Notes: generated by a model not told the origin, from the letters alone. 64,000 nucleotides of DNA from Thermomicrobiales bacterium (GCA_023957115.1 JAMLHN010000022.1:1-64000), one strand, 5' to 3'; shown: positions 44,377 through 53,720, counted from the first letter of the stretch. Program-made: numbers and translations.

Positions 44377-45318
44377 ATGGCGAGCCAGGACGTGTCAACG
44401 CAACCGGTCAACCCGATACCGGCAAAACCGACCGGCTGGTCGCCCAGTCTCAAATTCCAGCGGCGTATCTTTCTGCTTCCTGCCGTCGTCATTACCCTGC
44501 TCTTTGTGATCTTTCCAACCGTGTTTGGGGTCTATGTCAGCTTTACCGATTGGCGGCTGAACGCGGTCGATGGGCGAAGCTTCAGTGGGCTGGACAACTT
44601 CCGGCGGATGTGGGACGACGCCCGTTTCTGGAATGCGCTCAGGAACAATCTCATCTTTGTCTTTATTGGCATTCCGTTTCAATACGTCATTGCGCTCATC
44701 ATGGCGGTTCTGGTGAATCAGAACATCCGCGGGCGCAAATTTTTTCGGGTAGCATTTCTTCTGCCGTTCATGCTCAGCCCGGTTGCGGCCGGCTGGATGA
44801 TCGGGCGTTCGATCTTCGACGCGCGCTGGGGTCCCATTGCCAATATTCTCGACGATTACTTTGGTATCGAGTGGTCGTTCTATGAAGACGGCCGCCATGC
44901 CATCTTCGCGTTGATCCTGCTCAGCGCCTGGTATTCGATCCCGTTCATCTTCGTCATGCTGCTGGCCGGTCTGCAGGCGATGCCGCCCGAGATCTTCGAA
45001 GCCGCCCGTATCGACGGGGCAACCGCCTGGCAACAGTTTCGGGATATGACCTGGCCGTTGCTGCTGCCGGTGAGCCTGACGGCCATCGTGCTGCGCATGG
45101 TCTTCGAATTCAAGCTGATCGACATCATTCTGGTGGTCACCGGTGGCGGTCCCGGAAACGACACCGAAACCCTGACAGCCTACATCTATCGGGAAGGCTA
45201 TCAATCGCTGAATGTCGGGTACGGCACCGCCATGGCCGAGGTCTTCCTCTTCACCATCATCGTCATCATGACGCTCTTCCTTTATCTGACACAGCGGTGG
45301 ATTCGGGATGTCAACTAG
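44377..45318 (+). CDS. Sugar-type ABC transporter permease (MalF/UgpA-like)
   Basis: The 313-residue inner-membrane protein has six predicted helices, starting with IFLLPAVVITLLFVIFPTVF. It carries the sugar-permease signature FTDWRLNAVDGRSFSGLDNF and an EAA loop (EIFEAARIDGATAWQQFRDM) followed by TWPLLLPV. It pairs with the overlapping MalG-like gene and with a binding protein from the repeated locus. No ATPase gene is nearby; a shared MsmK-type ATPase is likely. Confidence 0.9.
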   Translation: MASQDVSTQPVNPIPAKPTGWSPSLKFQRRIFLLPAVVITLLFVIFPTVFGVYVSFTDWRLNAVDGRSFSGLDNFRRMWDDARFWNALRNNLIFVFIGIPFQYVIALIMAVLVNQNIRGRKFFRVAFLLPFMLSPVAAGWMIGRSIFDARWGPIANILDDYFGIEWSFYEDGRHAIFALILLSAWYSIPFIFVMLLAGLQAMPPEIFEAARIDGATAWQQFRDMTWPLLLPVSLTAIVLRMVFEFKLIDIILVVTGGGPGNDTETLTAYIYREGYQSLNVGYGTAMAEVFLFTIIVIMTLFLYLTQRWIRDVN

Positions 45319-46231
45319 CGCCGTCACACCAACCACGACCTATTCCGGTGTCGTCCGGCCGGGCGCTCCGCGCTCGACCCGCGTCTGGCGCATCCTCGGC
45401 CGGTTGCTGACCTACGCGGTCCTGCTCATCTGGGCGTTCATCTGTCTCTTCCCGATCTACTGGACGATCACTACCTCGGTCAAGCCCAACACCGCCGTCA
45501 TTCAGGGGCCAACCTACCTGCCGTACTGGGATTACGAGCCGACCAGTCTCGGCTGGGATGCGGTCACGCAGGGAAGCCAGGGCGAGATCTTCGTCAGAAA
45601 TTTCAAGAACAGTCTCATCATCTCCCTGTCGTCATCGACCCTGGCGGTCATCCTGGGCGCCATGGCTGGCTACGGGCTGGCTCGGTTCAATTACAAATTC
45701 GGACCGTTCCGCAACAAGGACATCTCGTTCTGGTTCCTCTCCCAGCTCATCCTGCCGCCGGTGGCGATCATCATGCCGCTGCTCATCCTCTATCGCCGGC
45801 TCAATTTGATCGACACGCACATCGGTCTGATCCTGCTCTACACCGTGGCCAATCTGCCCATCGTCGTCTGGATCATGCGCGACCAATTCAATAGCATCCC
45901 GTCCGACCTGGAACAGGCGTCCGTTGTCGACGGCTCGACCTATTTCGGCGCGTTCGGGCGGATCGTGCTTCCCATCGCCATGCCTGGCCTGGTGGCGGCC
46001 TTCATCCTGGCGCTCATCTTCTCCTGGAACGAATACTTCTTCGCCGCCATTCTGTCGCGCACCAACGCTATCACCGTGCCCTATATGGTGGCCGCGCAGG
46101 TGAGCTCACAGGGTGTGCAATGGTGGACCATGGCCGCCATCTCGACCGCGGCCATCGTGCCGCTCATCGTCATCGGAGTCTTCCTCGAACGGTATATCGT
46201 CAAAGGTTTGACGGCCGGCGCGGTCAAGTAG
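45308..46231 (+). CDS. Sugar-type ABC transporter permease (MalG/UgpE-like)
   Basis: The 307-residue protein overlaps the upstream gene by 11 bases. Features are a first helix (LLTYAVLLIWAFICLFPIYW), the TSVKPNTAVIQGP periplasmic start, and AMAGYGLARFNYKF. The EAA loop reads DLEQASVVDGSTYFGAFGRI, then VLPIAMPGLVAAFILALIFS and WNEYFFA. It completes the transporter with the MalF-like partner. The peptidase gene follows after 33 bases. Confidence 0.9.
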   Translation: MSTSAVTPTTTYSGVVRPGAPRSTRVWRILGRLLTYAVLLIWAFICLFPIYWTITTSVKPNTAVIQGPTYLPYWDYEPTSLGWDAVTQGSQGEIFVRNFKNSLIISLSSSTLAVILGAMAGYGLARFNYKFGPFRNKDISFWFLSQLILPPVAIIMPLLILYRRLNLIDTHIGLILLYTVANLPIVVWIMRDQFNSIPSDLEQASVVDGSTYFGAFGRIVLPIAMPGLVAAFILALIFSWNEYFFAAILSRTNAITVPYMVAAQVSSQGVQWWTMAAISTAAIVPLIVIGVFLERYIVKGLTAGAVK

Positions 46232-46264
46232 CTGCGCGGCCACTCGGATACATCGGAGGTCCAG

Positions 46265-47581
46265 TTGAACGCAAAGCAGCGCGCGGCGCTCGATCGTGTG
46301 GTGGCTCTGGCCGAGAGCCGGGCGCAGGAGATTCTCGACTTCACGGGCGAGTTCATCCGGCAGCCGTCGATCAATCCTGAGCTCGAACCGAATCCCGACG
46401 CCGAGCGGCCCGCGCAGCAATGGCTGGCCGGTCAGTTGGAAACGTCGGGCGCGTTCGATGCGATCGACGTCTGGGAGGTCGAACCGAACCGGACCAACAT
46501 CGTCGCCACGCAAAAAGGAAAGGGCGGCGGCAAGTCGCTGATCTGGGTCTCGCATACCGATGTGGTCCCGGTGAATGCGGAGCAACGTGCTGCCTGGGAT
46601 GGCGATCCGTTCTCCGGAGAGGTGCGGGACGGCCTCTTGCACGGTCGAGGTTCTGCCGATATGAAGGGTGGCAGCGCCGCGCAAGCATGGGTGCCGATGC
46701 TTCTCAAGGAAGCCGGCGTCGAGCTGGCCGGCGACCTGCTGATCGCGCACACCTGCGGCGAGGAATCGGGTCGTTATTGGCTTGGCTGCAACGCCGTGCT
46801 CGATCGCGGATACGCCGCCGATCTGGCGATCTTTCCCGAATGTTCCAATTTCGAGATATTCCATGTCGGAAAGGGTGAGATCTATTTCCGGCTGACGGTT
46901 TCGGGCAAGTCCGCCCATATCGCCCAGCGAAACATGGCCACCATTCCTCTGCCGTATGGCGAGGAACGCATCGCGGTCAGCGCTATCGACAACATGCTCA
47001 GATACCAGCTTGCCATTCTGGAGCTGGAACGCAACTGGGCGAAATGGGAAACCAGCCCCGTCTTGCCGCCGGGAGGCCAGTTCATTTCGATCAATTCGAT
47101 CCATGCGGGTGGCAACGATGCCGCCGTTCCCGATTCGAACATCCCGGACATCTGCGTCGCGACCGGGTCGATGTTGTTCTATCCCCATCGCACCATTGCC
47201 GAGATCATCGAGGAGGTGCGGGCGACGATCGACCGGGTCACCGAGGCGGATCCATGGTTGCGCGAGCACCCACCGGTGCTGGAGATTCCCTTCGGACATC
47301 CGCCCAAGGAAGCACTGAATATGCCGGCCGATCATCCCGGTGTGGAGGCCATCTCTGCCGCGATGGAGACCTTGACCGGGGAAACCCCCAAACGGGGTGT
47401 TTCCTTCGCGGTCGGTGACTGCAATTACTGGTTTGCGGAAGGCCAGCCCGCCCTCTGGTTTGGTCCCGGCACCGTCACCGGTGGCGTGCATGGCGCCAAC
47501 GAATACATCGCCGCGCAGGACATTGTCGAAGCGACCAAAGCCTTCGCTGCCGTCGCCATCGAATGGTGCGGCGTTGCATGA
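46265..47581 (+). CDS. M20-family metallopeptidase/deacylase (ArgE/DapE-like)
   Basis: The 438-residue enzyme starts at a TTG with CGGAGG upstream. Zinc-site motifs are visible: IWVSHTDVVPV, HGRGSADMKGG, CGEESGRYWLGC and the C-terminal GTVTGGVHGANEYI. The dimerisation (lid) domain lies between about residues 200 and 330 (GEIYFRLTVSGKSAHIAQRN). M20 enzymes cleave N-acyl or peptide amides in the cytoplasm. As the last gene after the two permeases, it probably acts on the imported compound, together with the amidase-like protein. Confidence 0.88.
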   Translation: MNAKQRAALDRVVALAESRAQEILDFTGEFIRQPSINPELEPNPDAERPAQQWLAGQLETSGAFDAIDVWEVEPNRTNIVATQKGKGGGKSLIWVSHTDVVPVNAEQRAAWDGDPFSGEVRDGLLHGRGSADMKGGSAAQAWVPMLLKEAGVELAGDLLIAHTCGEESGRYWLGCNAVLDRGYAADLAIFPECSNFEIFHVGKGEIYFRLTVSGKSAHIAQRNMATIPLPYGEERIAVSAIDNMLRYQLAILELERNWAKWETSPVLPPGGQFISINSIHAGGNDAAVPDSNIPDICVATGSMLFYPHRTIAEIIEEVRATIDRVTEADPWLREHPPVLEIPFGHPPKEALNMPADHPGVEAISAAMETLTGETPKRGVSFAVGDCNYWFAEGQPALWFGPGTVTGGVHGANEYIAAQDIVEATKAFAAVAIEWCGVA

Positions 47582-47584
47582 CGA

Positions 47585-47613
47585 GGAGCTGGGAGCTAGG
47601 ATTTAGGAGTTAG
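47585..47613. repeat. Heptamer-type tract right after the M20 gene
   Basis: Four degenerate seven-base units (GGAGCTG, GGAGCTA, GGATTTA, GGAGTTA) begin three bases after the stop codon. Read on the other strand it matches the tracts at 58436 and 63172. Confidence 0.7.
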
Positions 47614-47623
47614 GAAGCATCCA

Positions 47624-47834
47624 CACTGTAGTGCAGGACCTCCGTGTCCTGCTGGGTCCAGTGTCAAGACACTCTGATCGTAGCGCAGGGTCCCCGCGCC
47701 TTGCGATCGGACGCAGGCCGATAACCGAGGCCGCCAAGAATGCCCTTCTGTGGCGTCATACCGAATCCAGCCAAACACAACAGGATGCGGCCCGATCGGT
47801 TCACCTCCGCTCCGACCGAGCATCGCATGGGGTA
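47624..47834. repeat. Dispersed intergenic element, copy a
   Basis: One end reads TGTAGTGCAGGACCTCCG, the other CGACCGAGCATC then GCATGGGGTAG. Copy b (59870-60016) has the same parts in reverse orientation, with matching CAACAGGATG and GATCGGTTCA inside. Copy a has an extra internal stretch with the hairpin-like ATCGGACGCAGGCCGATAAC. No coding capacity. Confidence 0.65.
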
Positions 47835-48077
47835 GCCGCCCCGTCCGGCTGGTCACCGGTCATCCGAACTCGGTGGAGGCGCCGTCATCCCTCCCATTCC
47901 CCGTCATCCTGAGCGAAGTCGAAGGACCTCTTGTTGCCCGTAACCCATTCCCCGCCGAGGGCGCTCCTCACCCGATCGTAGCCGAGGACGTGTCTGCCCG
48001 CTCACGCTCAGCCTCGGAGAGGCTTTGCTCTGAGAGCCCCTGATTTCAATCTGGGGAATCCGGCCCAACCACAATCT

Positions 48078-48115
48078 CCCAGGACCCAGGACCCAGGACC
48101 CAGGACCCAGGACCC
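48078..48115. repeat. Heptanucleotide tandem repeat (CCCAGGA)5
   Basis: Five exact copies plus three bases; the tract ends one or two bases before the stop codon (TAG, 48118-48116) of the minus-strand MFS gene. The rest of the 47835-48077 gap shows no gene; it has a CATCCTGAGCGAAGTCGAAG motif near 47905. Confidence 0.95.
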
Positions 48116-49582
48116 CTACGGAAGCTCCTCCGAAACGACCATCGACCCAACCCGAACCCGGCCGCTCAGCAAGACCGCGCCAAGAGCGAGCACCCCGGCG
48201 ACGCCGAAGCAGATGAGATAACCGGCCTGCGCCGATCGGTCTTCCAATCCGGCGAAGATCGTGCCGGTCAACGCCAGCACGACTGCGACGCCGAGCGCCT
48301 CGGCAACTTGCAGGGCCGAGCTGTTCTTCCCCTGCTCTGCCTGCGGGGAGAGCTGCAAGGTAAGAAGCGAGAGGGATGAGTAGATCAACCCCATGCCCAA
48401 TCCGGAGAATCCCCATCCCAGCACACCGACCAGGACCGGAACCCGCTCCCAAACCAGCAAGGTGACACTCACGATACCGATCAGAAGCGAGAGCGAGCCT
48501 GCCTTGATGAACGTCGCCGGCTCGATGCGGGTATCGAACCTCCCGCGGAACCACGATCCGGCAAACCAGGTGACCCCGCCAATGGTCAGGATCGATCCGG
48601 CCATCGCCGGGGAAAAATCACGCTCGCGTGACAGCAGGAGCGGAAGATAGATCTCCGATCCAATGAAGGCGGCTCCGACCAGTCCCCGCAGAATGAACAC
48701 CGTCGGCAGTCCCCGGCTGGCCCGAAACGTTCCCTGGGGTAGCAGCTTCGGGCTGCTCAAGACGAGCCCGGCCAACGCGGCCCCGATGAGCGCGAACCCG
48801 AGAATATCGCGTCGCTCACCGCCATAATGCAATGCCGCCGCGCCGAGCGCGGCCAGGACCGACCAACCGATCTTCACGAGAGCGGCACGCTGGTTCCAAT
48901 CCGGATCGGGCGCGTGCTCGTCCAGCATCCGCAACGCCGGCCGGACCAGGAACGCGGCGGGAAGGGCCAGGATCGGCATGCTCAGGAAGACCCAACGCCA
49001 GTCGAAATGCTGCACGGTCAATCCGGCAATCGTCGGCCCGACAATCGAGGGAACCACCCAGGCCGCCGACATTGCGACGAAGACACCCGGTCGCAGCGAT
49101 TCTGGATATGCGCGTCCGATCACGACATAGAGCGAAACGAGCAGCAATCCCGCTCCCAGACCATGGATTGCGCGACCGAGCACGACGATTTCCATGCGGG
49201 GTGCGAATCCGACCAGCAACATCCCGATGATGAACAAGGCGACCCCGGCGCCGAGCGGTCCGGCGGGTCCCCAGCGGTCGCACCAGAGCCCGGCGGTCAC
49301 CATCCCGATCACCCCGGTCGCCATTGGCGCGGCGAACGCCATGGCATAGAGTGAAAGCCCGTTGAGCGCATCGGCCACCGTGGGCATGGCGGTGGTCACC
49401 GCGAGCGACTGATACGCGATCAGAATGGTCAGCGACACCATCCCGAACGTAATCGGGCGGAACCGGCGGGCGTCCACCGGTACGACTGGTTCGTCCTGTT
49501 CGTGCTCGTCGCCGGGGGCTTCGAGGGTCAATGTCTCGGTCACGGTCGGGTCAGCACATCCTGATCTGGCGCTCGGCCCCAT
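48116..49582 (-). CDS. MFS transporter (drug/H+ antiporter-like)
   Basis: The 488-residue protein has 12 or more hydrophobic segments and a hydrophilic N-terminal tail of about 45 residues. Features of the EmrB/QacA-like group are AVTTAMPTVADALNG in the first helix, the loop motif GLWCDRWGPAGPLGAGV (motif A-like) and GRAIHGLGAGLLLVSLYVVI in the fourth helix. Proton-driven efflux of a small organic compound is the likely role. The start is uncertain: no clear ribosome-binding site precedes 49582, and a GTG about 36 bases downstream is possible. Confidence 0.85.
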   Translation of the reverse strand: MGPSARSGCADPTVTETLTLEAPGDEHEQDEPVVPVDARRFRPITFGMVSLTILIAYQSLAVTTAMPTVADALNGLSLYAMAFAAPMATGVIGMVTAGLWCDRWGPAGPLGAGVALFIIGMLLVGFAPRMEIVVLGRAIHGLGAGLLLVSLYVVIGRAYPESLRPGVFVAMSAAWVVPSIVGPTIAGLTVQHFDWRWVFLSMPILALPAAFLVRPALRMLDEHAPDPDWNQRAALVKIGWSVLAALGAAALHYGGERRDILGFALIGAALAGLVLSSPKLLPQGTFRASRGLPTVFILRGLVGAAFIGSEIYLPLLLSRERDFSPAMAGSILTIGGVTWFAGSWFRGRFDTRIEPATFIKAGSLSLLIGIVSVTLLVWERVPVLVGVLGWGFSGLGMGLIYSSLSLLTLQLSPQAEQGKNSSALQVAEALGVAVVLALTGTIFAGLEDRSAQAGYLICFGVAGVLALGAVLLSGRVRVGSMVVSEELP

Positions 49583-49698
49583 CGGCAGCGCACGTGAGGA
49601 TCATGCTACAACCTCGGGGATGCGGGGAGTCGGAGGCAGGTGATACGCGATGGAAGGGACCTTGGCTCTCATCCTGATTCCTTCCCCAGCTCCTCGAC

Positions 49699-50880
49699 CT
49701 ACACCAAACACGCACCGTCACGCGCGACTACATTCCCGCCCTTCATCACCAACCACCGCTCCGGCCGTTCGAAGATCGCCTCCAACTGGTTTTCGCCATC
49801 GAGCACGACCAGATCCGCGCGATTGCCCGGTTCGAGCCCGTATTCGGCATCGCCAATCACCTGCGCGCCGCCATAGGTCGCGATATCCAGCGCCACCTGA
49901 ATATCCTCGTCACGCCGGAAGTTGTTGCGATAGGCCAGCAGGAAGGTACGCAGCAACATATCGGGCATATTGAGCGGTCCCCATGAATCGCGGATCCCAT
50001 CGTTCCCGGTACACATGCGCACACCGGCATTGCGCAGTTGCTTCACTGGTGGTGGCACCCGTGGACCGCTGGGACCGTGACTCATGATGGCGATATCGTT
50101 TTCCAGCAAGAGCTCGACCAGTCTGCCGAAATATGCGTCGTCGATCGTGCCCAGGCAGAATGCATGACTGATCACCACCCGTCCCTGGAAGCCGAGGCGT
50201 TTGGTGCGCTCGACGATCTCCTCCAGATCGAAGGCGCCGAGCTCGCCCGGTTCGTGCAGGTGGATATCGATATCCCGGTCGTACTTCTCGGCCAAGCCGA
50301 AGATCGTATCGAGATGCCCTTTCGGGTCCCGATCGACCGCCGACGGATCGAGCCCGCCGATCACCTCGGCGCCTTGCTCCAATGCCTCTTCCAGCAGCTC
50401 GACGGTCCCCGGACGCACCAGCATCCCGCTTTGGGGGAAGGCAACGATCTGAATCGAAAGCCCCCTGGCCAGATCCTCGCGGGTGCGGAGTACGCCCTCG
50501 AATCCCTTCAGCCCGATATCGGTATCGATATCGACAAAGGTGCGGGTTGCGGTGGTTCCCGCGGCGATCATCCGGCGCGCAACGGTTGCCGATTGCTGGT
50601 GGAAATCGATCGCGCGCTCCATTCGCAGATTTCGCTCGTTGTCGAACATATCCTGCAGGGACGGCCCGACCTCATTGCGATACCAGCCCAATCCCAACAG
50701 CGTCTTGTCGATGTGCGCGTGGGCATCGACGAACCCGGGAAAGACCAGACGGCCACCACAATCGATCTCCTCGTCCGATGCCGCCAGCGTTCCGACCAAA
50801 CCGATCGCAACGATCTTCCCGTCTTCCACGAGCAGATCGATGAACACCCCATCGGGCGCCTTCAGATTCCTCAACAGCAT
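49699..50880 (-). CDS. Cytosine deaminase-like amidohydrolase
   Basis: The 393-residue protein has the CodA-type layout: an N-terminal beta-sandwich (LLRNLKAPDGVFIDLLVEDG), the metal motif FVDAHAHIDKTLLGLG, then IDIHLHEPGE, VVISHAFCLG and GNDGIRDSWGPLN with the metal Asp. The C-terminal strand region ends NRADLVVLDGENQLEAIFER. Such enzymes deaminate or hydrolyse cyclic nitrogen compounds using a divalent metal. Substrate is not certain. It lies alone between the MFS gene and a hairpin repeat, on the same strand as the MFS gene. Confidence 0.85.
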   Translation of the reverse strand: MLLRNLKAPDGVFIDLLVEDGKIVAIGLVGTLAASDEEIDCGGRLVFPGFVDAHAHIDKTLLGLGWYRNEVGPSLQDMFDNERNLRMERAIDFHQQSATVARRMIAAGTTATRTFVDIDTDIGLKGFEGVLRTREDLARGLSIQIVAFPQSGMLVRPGTVELLEEALEQGAEVIGGLDPSAVDRDPKGHLDTIFGLAEKYDRDIDIHLHEPGELGAFDLEEIVERTKRLGFQGRVVISHAFCLGTIDDAYFGRLVELLLENDIAIMSHGPSGPRVPPPVKQLRNAGVRMCTGNDGIRDSWGPLNMPDMLLRTFLLAYRNNFRRDEDIQVALDIATYGGAQVIGDAEYGLEPGNRADLVVLDGENQLEAIFERPERWLVMKGGNVVARDGACLV

Positions 50881-50944
50881 CGCGCCAGCCTCCCTTGCCG
50901 CATGTTCGACAACGGTACACGAAATCGATCTGGCAAAAGCGCTT

Positions 50945-50975
50945 GTTCTCGCTCCTCAGGATTGGGAGCGAGAAC
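50945..50975. repeat. Palindromic hairpin repeat, copy 3 (11-bp stem, partly decayed)
   Basis: GTTCTCGCTCC (50945-50955) and GGAGCGAGAAC (50965-50975) pair perfectly around TCAGGATTG. The core retains CAGGATTGGGAG; the outer stem sequence is unlike the other copies. GCTGGGAGAGATGCGAGGGG follows, a variant of the usual flank. Confidence 0.7.
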
Positions 50976-51004
50976 GAGGCTGGGAGAGATGCGAGGGGCG
51001 ATCG

Positions 51005-51871
51005 TTACGTCCCGGCTTGCGGCGCATTGGGGTCGACGATCACCTGTCCCGCCATCTGCGGATGGAACGCGCACAGATAGCCGTATGTGCCGGCTTCATC
51101 GAAGGTGAAGGAGAACGATTGCCCAGGCTCGAGCGTGCCCGACTCCTCGGGCAGCCCGCTCACGGTATGGGGCGCCACGCCGTTGTTGGTCCAGACGATC
51201 GTGGTTCCGGGAGCAACGGTGATGCTGGCTTGCTCGAACGCAAAATCGATGATGCTGATCTCGACGGTTGCACCGGCCGTCTGGGTCGCCGGCTCGGCAG
51301 TGCCACTGGCAACTGGCGAGGCTGCTGGTGACGCTGCCGGTGTGCCAGTACCGTCCACGATCACCATACCGCGCATTTCAGGGTGGAACTGACAAACGAA
51401 ATCGAACGTCCCGGCGGTGTCGAACGTGATCGTTGCCGAGTCGCCGGGATTCATGATTCCAGTATCGAAACCGGGACCGGTCGCCGTATGCTCGTCGTCG
51501 TCCGCATTGACGAAGGTAACGGTCTCTCCGACCTGGATCGTGATCGTGCTCGGAGTCACCCGCTCATCGACAAAGCGAATCTCACGCTCGCCAACCGGCT
51601 GAGCAATCGCGGTTTGCGCGGCTCTCTCATCTTCGTCGAAATCGTCGTCATCTCGCCCATGATCCGAATGATCGTCGTCCCGGTCATCGTCATCATCACG
51701 ATCGTCATCGCGATGATCGTCATCGTCGCAATCTCCACTGCCGCGACCGCTCGAATCGCAATCGTCGTCACGTGCGAGCGTCACATCCGGAAGAGGGGCG
51801 ACCGTGATGAGTGCCGCCGTTCCGCCGATCAGAGCCAAGAGAGCAACCAAGATAAGGAGGAATCTGCGCAT
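51005..51871 (-). CDS. Exported protein with two cupredoxin domains and an Asp/His-rich linker
   Basis: The 288-residue protein has a signal peptide (LLILVALLALIGGTAALI) and then a stretch of about 45 residues that is nearly all Asp, His and Arg (residues 34-80). Two cupredoxin folds follow. The first has EHTATG and CQFHPEM; the second has PHTVSG and CAFHPQM. Each set supplies the His, Cys, His and Met of a type-1 copper site. A Pro/Ala/Ser linker joins them. Electron transfer or copper handling outside the membrane is likely. The acidic/His region could bind metal ions. No partner oxidase is nearby. Confidence 0.85.
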   Translation of the reverse strand: MRRFLLILVALLALIGGTAALITVAPLPDVTLARDDDCDSSGRGSGDCDDDDHRDDDRDDDDDRDDDHSDHGRDDDDFDEDERAAQTAIAQPVGEREIRFVDERVTPSTITIQVGETVTFVNADDDEHTATGPGFDTGIMNPGDSATITFDTAGTFDFVCQFHPEMRGMVIVDGTGTPAASPAASPVASGTAEPATQTAGATVEISIIDFAFEQASITVAPGTTIVWTNNGVAPHTVSGLPEESGTLEPGQSFSFTFDEAGTYGYLCAFHPQMAGQVIVDPNAPQAGT

Positions 51872-52047
51872 AGAGCGGGTATCCCTTCGCTACCAGGGAA
51901 ATGGGACAAAAATTGCACAGCAAATCTCGCCCTATCCTACCGTGCGACTGCTCAACCCGACAGGAATGGTGTTCCGTAGCGTCGCCCTCATGCATGTTGC
52001 GAGCCTAACCGTATTACGGTGATCTGGGAAATGGGCGGAGCGTCGTT
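51872..52047. other. Intergenic region before the MITE-like element
   Basis: No gene is seen. A small perfect palindrome, ACCGTA-T-TACGGT, lies at 52008-52020. The rest of the 415-base gap to 52286 is mostly the element at 52048-52186. Confidence 0.4.
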
Positions 52048-52186
52048 CCTACAGCCGTTTTCAGCATGGTTGTCCCCGCAATATCCGCTTGTCATGCTGA
52101 GGAACGAAGCATCTCCCCGCCGCAGCGGGTGGTCCGCAGCGGCCCGGCTCCGCTGGAGGGTCAACCATTCTGAAATTCGCTCTAAG
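52048..52186. repeat. MITE-like element E1, copy 1
   Basis: About 138 bp with terminal inverted repeats: left TTTCAGCATGGTTGTC and right CAACCATTCTGAAA. The core contains TCATGCTGAGGAACGAAGCA and a CGCCGCAGCGGGTGG hairpin. Outer sequence is CCTACAGCCG on the left and TTCGCTCTAA on the right; in copy 2 these are exchanged. No coding capacity. Confidence 0.8.
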
Positions 52187-52286
52187 CGCAATCGTAGAAA
52201 TCCTGCACTCCTCGAATCTCTGCATGTTCCGCGTACGTACGCATGGAATGAGCGAGGGAGATGTCGCAAGACTTTTGCAGGTGCGC

Positions 52287-53495
52287 TTAGCTCCCGAACG
52301 ATGATGAGCGGTGCAATGTCCGCCGGCGCCGAATGAGCGCTCCACCGAGCAGAATTCCTCCGCCAAGCATTCCCAGCAGAAGCATCGATCCACCGGTCGA
52401 ATCTCCGCTCGCCGCTCCTGTGTCCGGCAGCCCGGGAACCGGCGTCTTCGATGGCTTCGGCTCCGGCGTGTGCGTGGCCCAGGGCGTCTTTGTGTGGTGA
52501 CGATGGGTCGCCGTCGCGGATGCCGTGGGAGTGAAGGTTGGCGGACTCGTCTCCGAGGTATTCGTCGGGGTTACCGTGCTCGTTGCCGTTGCGGTCTCGG
52601 TTGGCGTAGCGGTACCCGTCGCAGTGCTGGTCGCCGTCGATGTATCGGTTAGCGTGGCGGTCGCCGTCGCGGTGCCGGTCACCGTGGATGTACCCGTGGG
52701 AGTGACGGTGATCGTCGGAGTATCGGTCTCGGTTGGTGTGGCGGTGTTCGTCGCGGTAACCGTGCCGGTTGGTGTGGCAGTTCCCGTCGGCGTATTGGTC
52801 TCAGTTAGTGTCGCGGTCGCCGTTTCGGTTTCGGTTGGCGTCGCGGTTGTTGTTGACGTGTTGGTCTCGGTCGGTGTGGCCGTTGCGGTCGCGGTTGCCG
52901 ATGGCGTGCTCGAAGCCGTACTGCTGGCAGTCGCCGTGGCGGTTGGAGTCGGTGTCGGCGTCGTATCCCAACAGAAGATCGCGTGGCTGATAGCCTGGCC
53001 ACTGGTGACCAGGTTGGTATCACTCAAAACTCCGGGAGGTCCGTAGTTGTAGATGAAGTTCGACTGACCCGCCTTGAGAATGGCAACCTGAATGGGAATG
53101 GTGCTGGTGAAATCCAGGGTCGTGCTATTTGGACGGGTTATGGTCACTGGGCCGTAGGTGCCCGCGGGGGCATCGTTGTCGGCCTTGACGGCTCCTGCCA
53201 ACCCAAACAGCGCGCAGGCGGCGCCTTCCTGGTTCGGGATATCGGTCCCTTCCTGAGTTGGCGTGACCAGCGCAGCCGGTTCGACGGAGTCATCTGCCGT
53301 GTGCATGAGCTCGGTTGTTGGCGTTTCGGTTGGAACGTCAGTGGCTGCTGGAATATCTGTGGGTATCGCGGGTTCTGGAGAACCGATCTCTTGCGCGCGG
53401 ACGAATGAATCGCCAGCTCCAACCAGAAGCAAGGCAGCGACGAGCACAATCAGAGAAAAGAGGGCGCGTGGCGAACGTGTGGACAAGGACGACAC
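52287..53495 (-). CDS. Exported Thr/Pro-rich surface protein with LPDTG tail
   Basis: The 402-residue protein has a signal peptide ([17 protein letters not shown]). A globular part of about 130 residues with two Cys ([23 protein letters not shown]) includes [17 protein letters not shown]. It is followed by about 170 residues of imperfect TATPTETxT repeats, a likely glycosylated wall-spanning stalk. The C-terminus has LPDTG, a Gly/Leu helix ([18 protein letters not shown]) and RRRRTLHR, a classical sortase sorting signal. A His/Lys patch (HRHHTKTPW) precedes the anchor. The protein probably displays its N-terminal domain at the cell surface; its ligand is unknown. Confidence 0.8.
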   Translation of the reverse strand: MSSLSTRSPRALFSLIVLVAALLLVGAGDSFVRAQEIGSPEPAIPTDIPAATDVPTETPTTELMHTADDSVEPAALVTPTQEGTDIPNQEGAACALFGLAGAVKADNDAPAGTYGPVTITRPNSTTLDFTSTIPIQVAILKAGQSNFIYNYGPPGVLSDTNLVTSGQAISHAIFCWDTTPTPTPTATATASSTASSTPSATATATATPTETNTSTTTATPTETETATATLTETNTPTGTATPTGTVTATNTATPTETDTPTITVTPTGTSTVTGTATATATLTDTSTATSTATGTATPTETATATSTVTPTNTSETSPPTFTPTASATATHRHHTKTPWATHTPEPKPSKTPVPGLPDTGAASGDSTGGSMLLLGMLGGGILLGGALIRRRRTLHRSSSFGS

Positions 53496-53604
53496 TCCTG
53501 TATTGGGCTATGTAATGACTGTTGCGTGAAGCGCACGATGCACGGTCTTGCGAGAATGCCCTGATATCGTACCATGGCGACCGTTCATTCAATCCATATG
53601 ACCA

Positions 53605-53720
53605 GCGCCGCGCGCTGGCTTTGCCCAACGGTAGCCGGCGGCCAGGCACCGGGCCGGCGGTTGCGAAGCACGGGGATGGCATCCGTGTGTATCTCCCCAG
53701 ATTAGGTATAAGCGCGGCAA
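53605..53720. repeat. Possible decayed relative of the 20521-20660 element
   Basis: GCACGGGGATGGCATCC and a following GTGTATCT...GGTATAAGC resemble the right part of the element at 20521-20660 (ACACGGGGTAGACATCC...CCGTATTACCGC). The rest of the 240-base gap holds no gene. Confidence 0.35.

Noticed and set aside
46106..47491. 461-codon minus-strand frame opposite the M20 peptidase
   Set aside because: The M20 motifs and ribosome-binding site are on the plus strand; the antisense frame has no supporting features.
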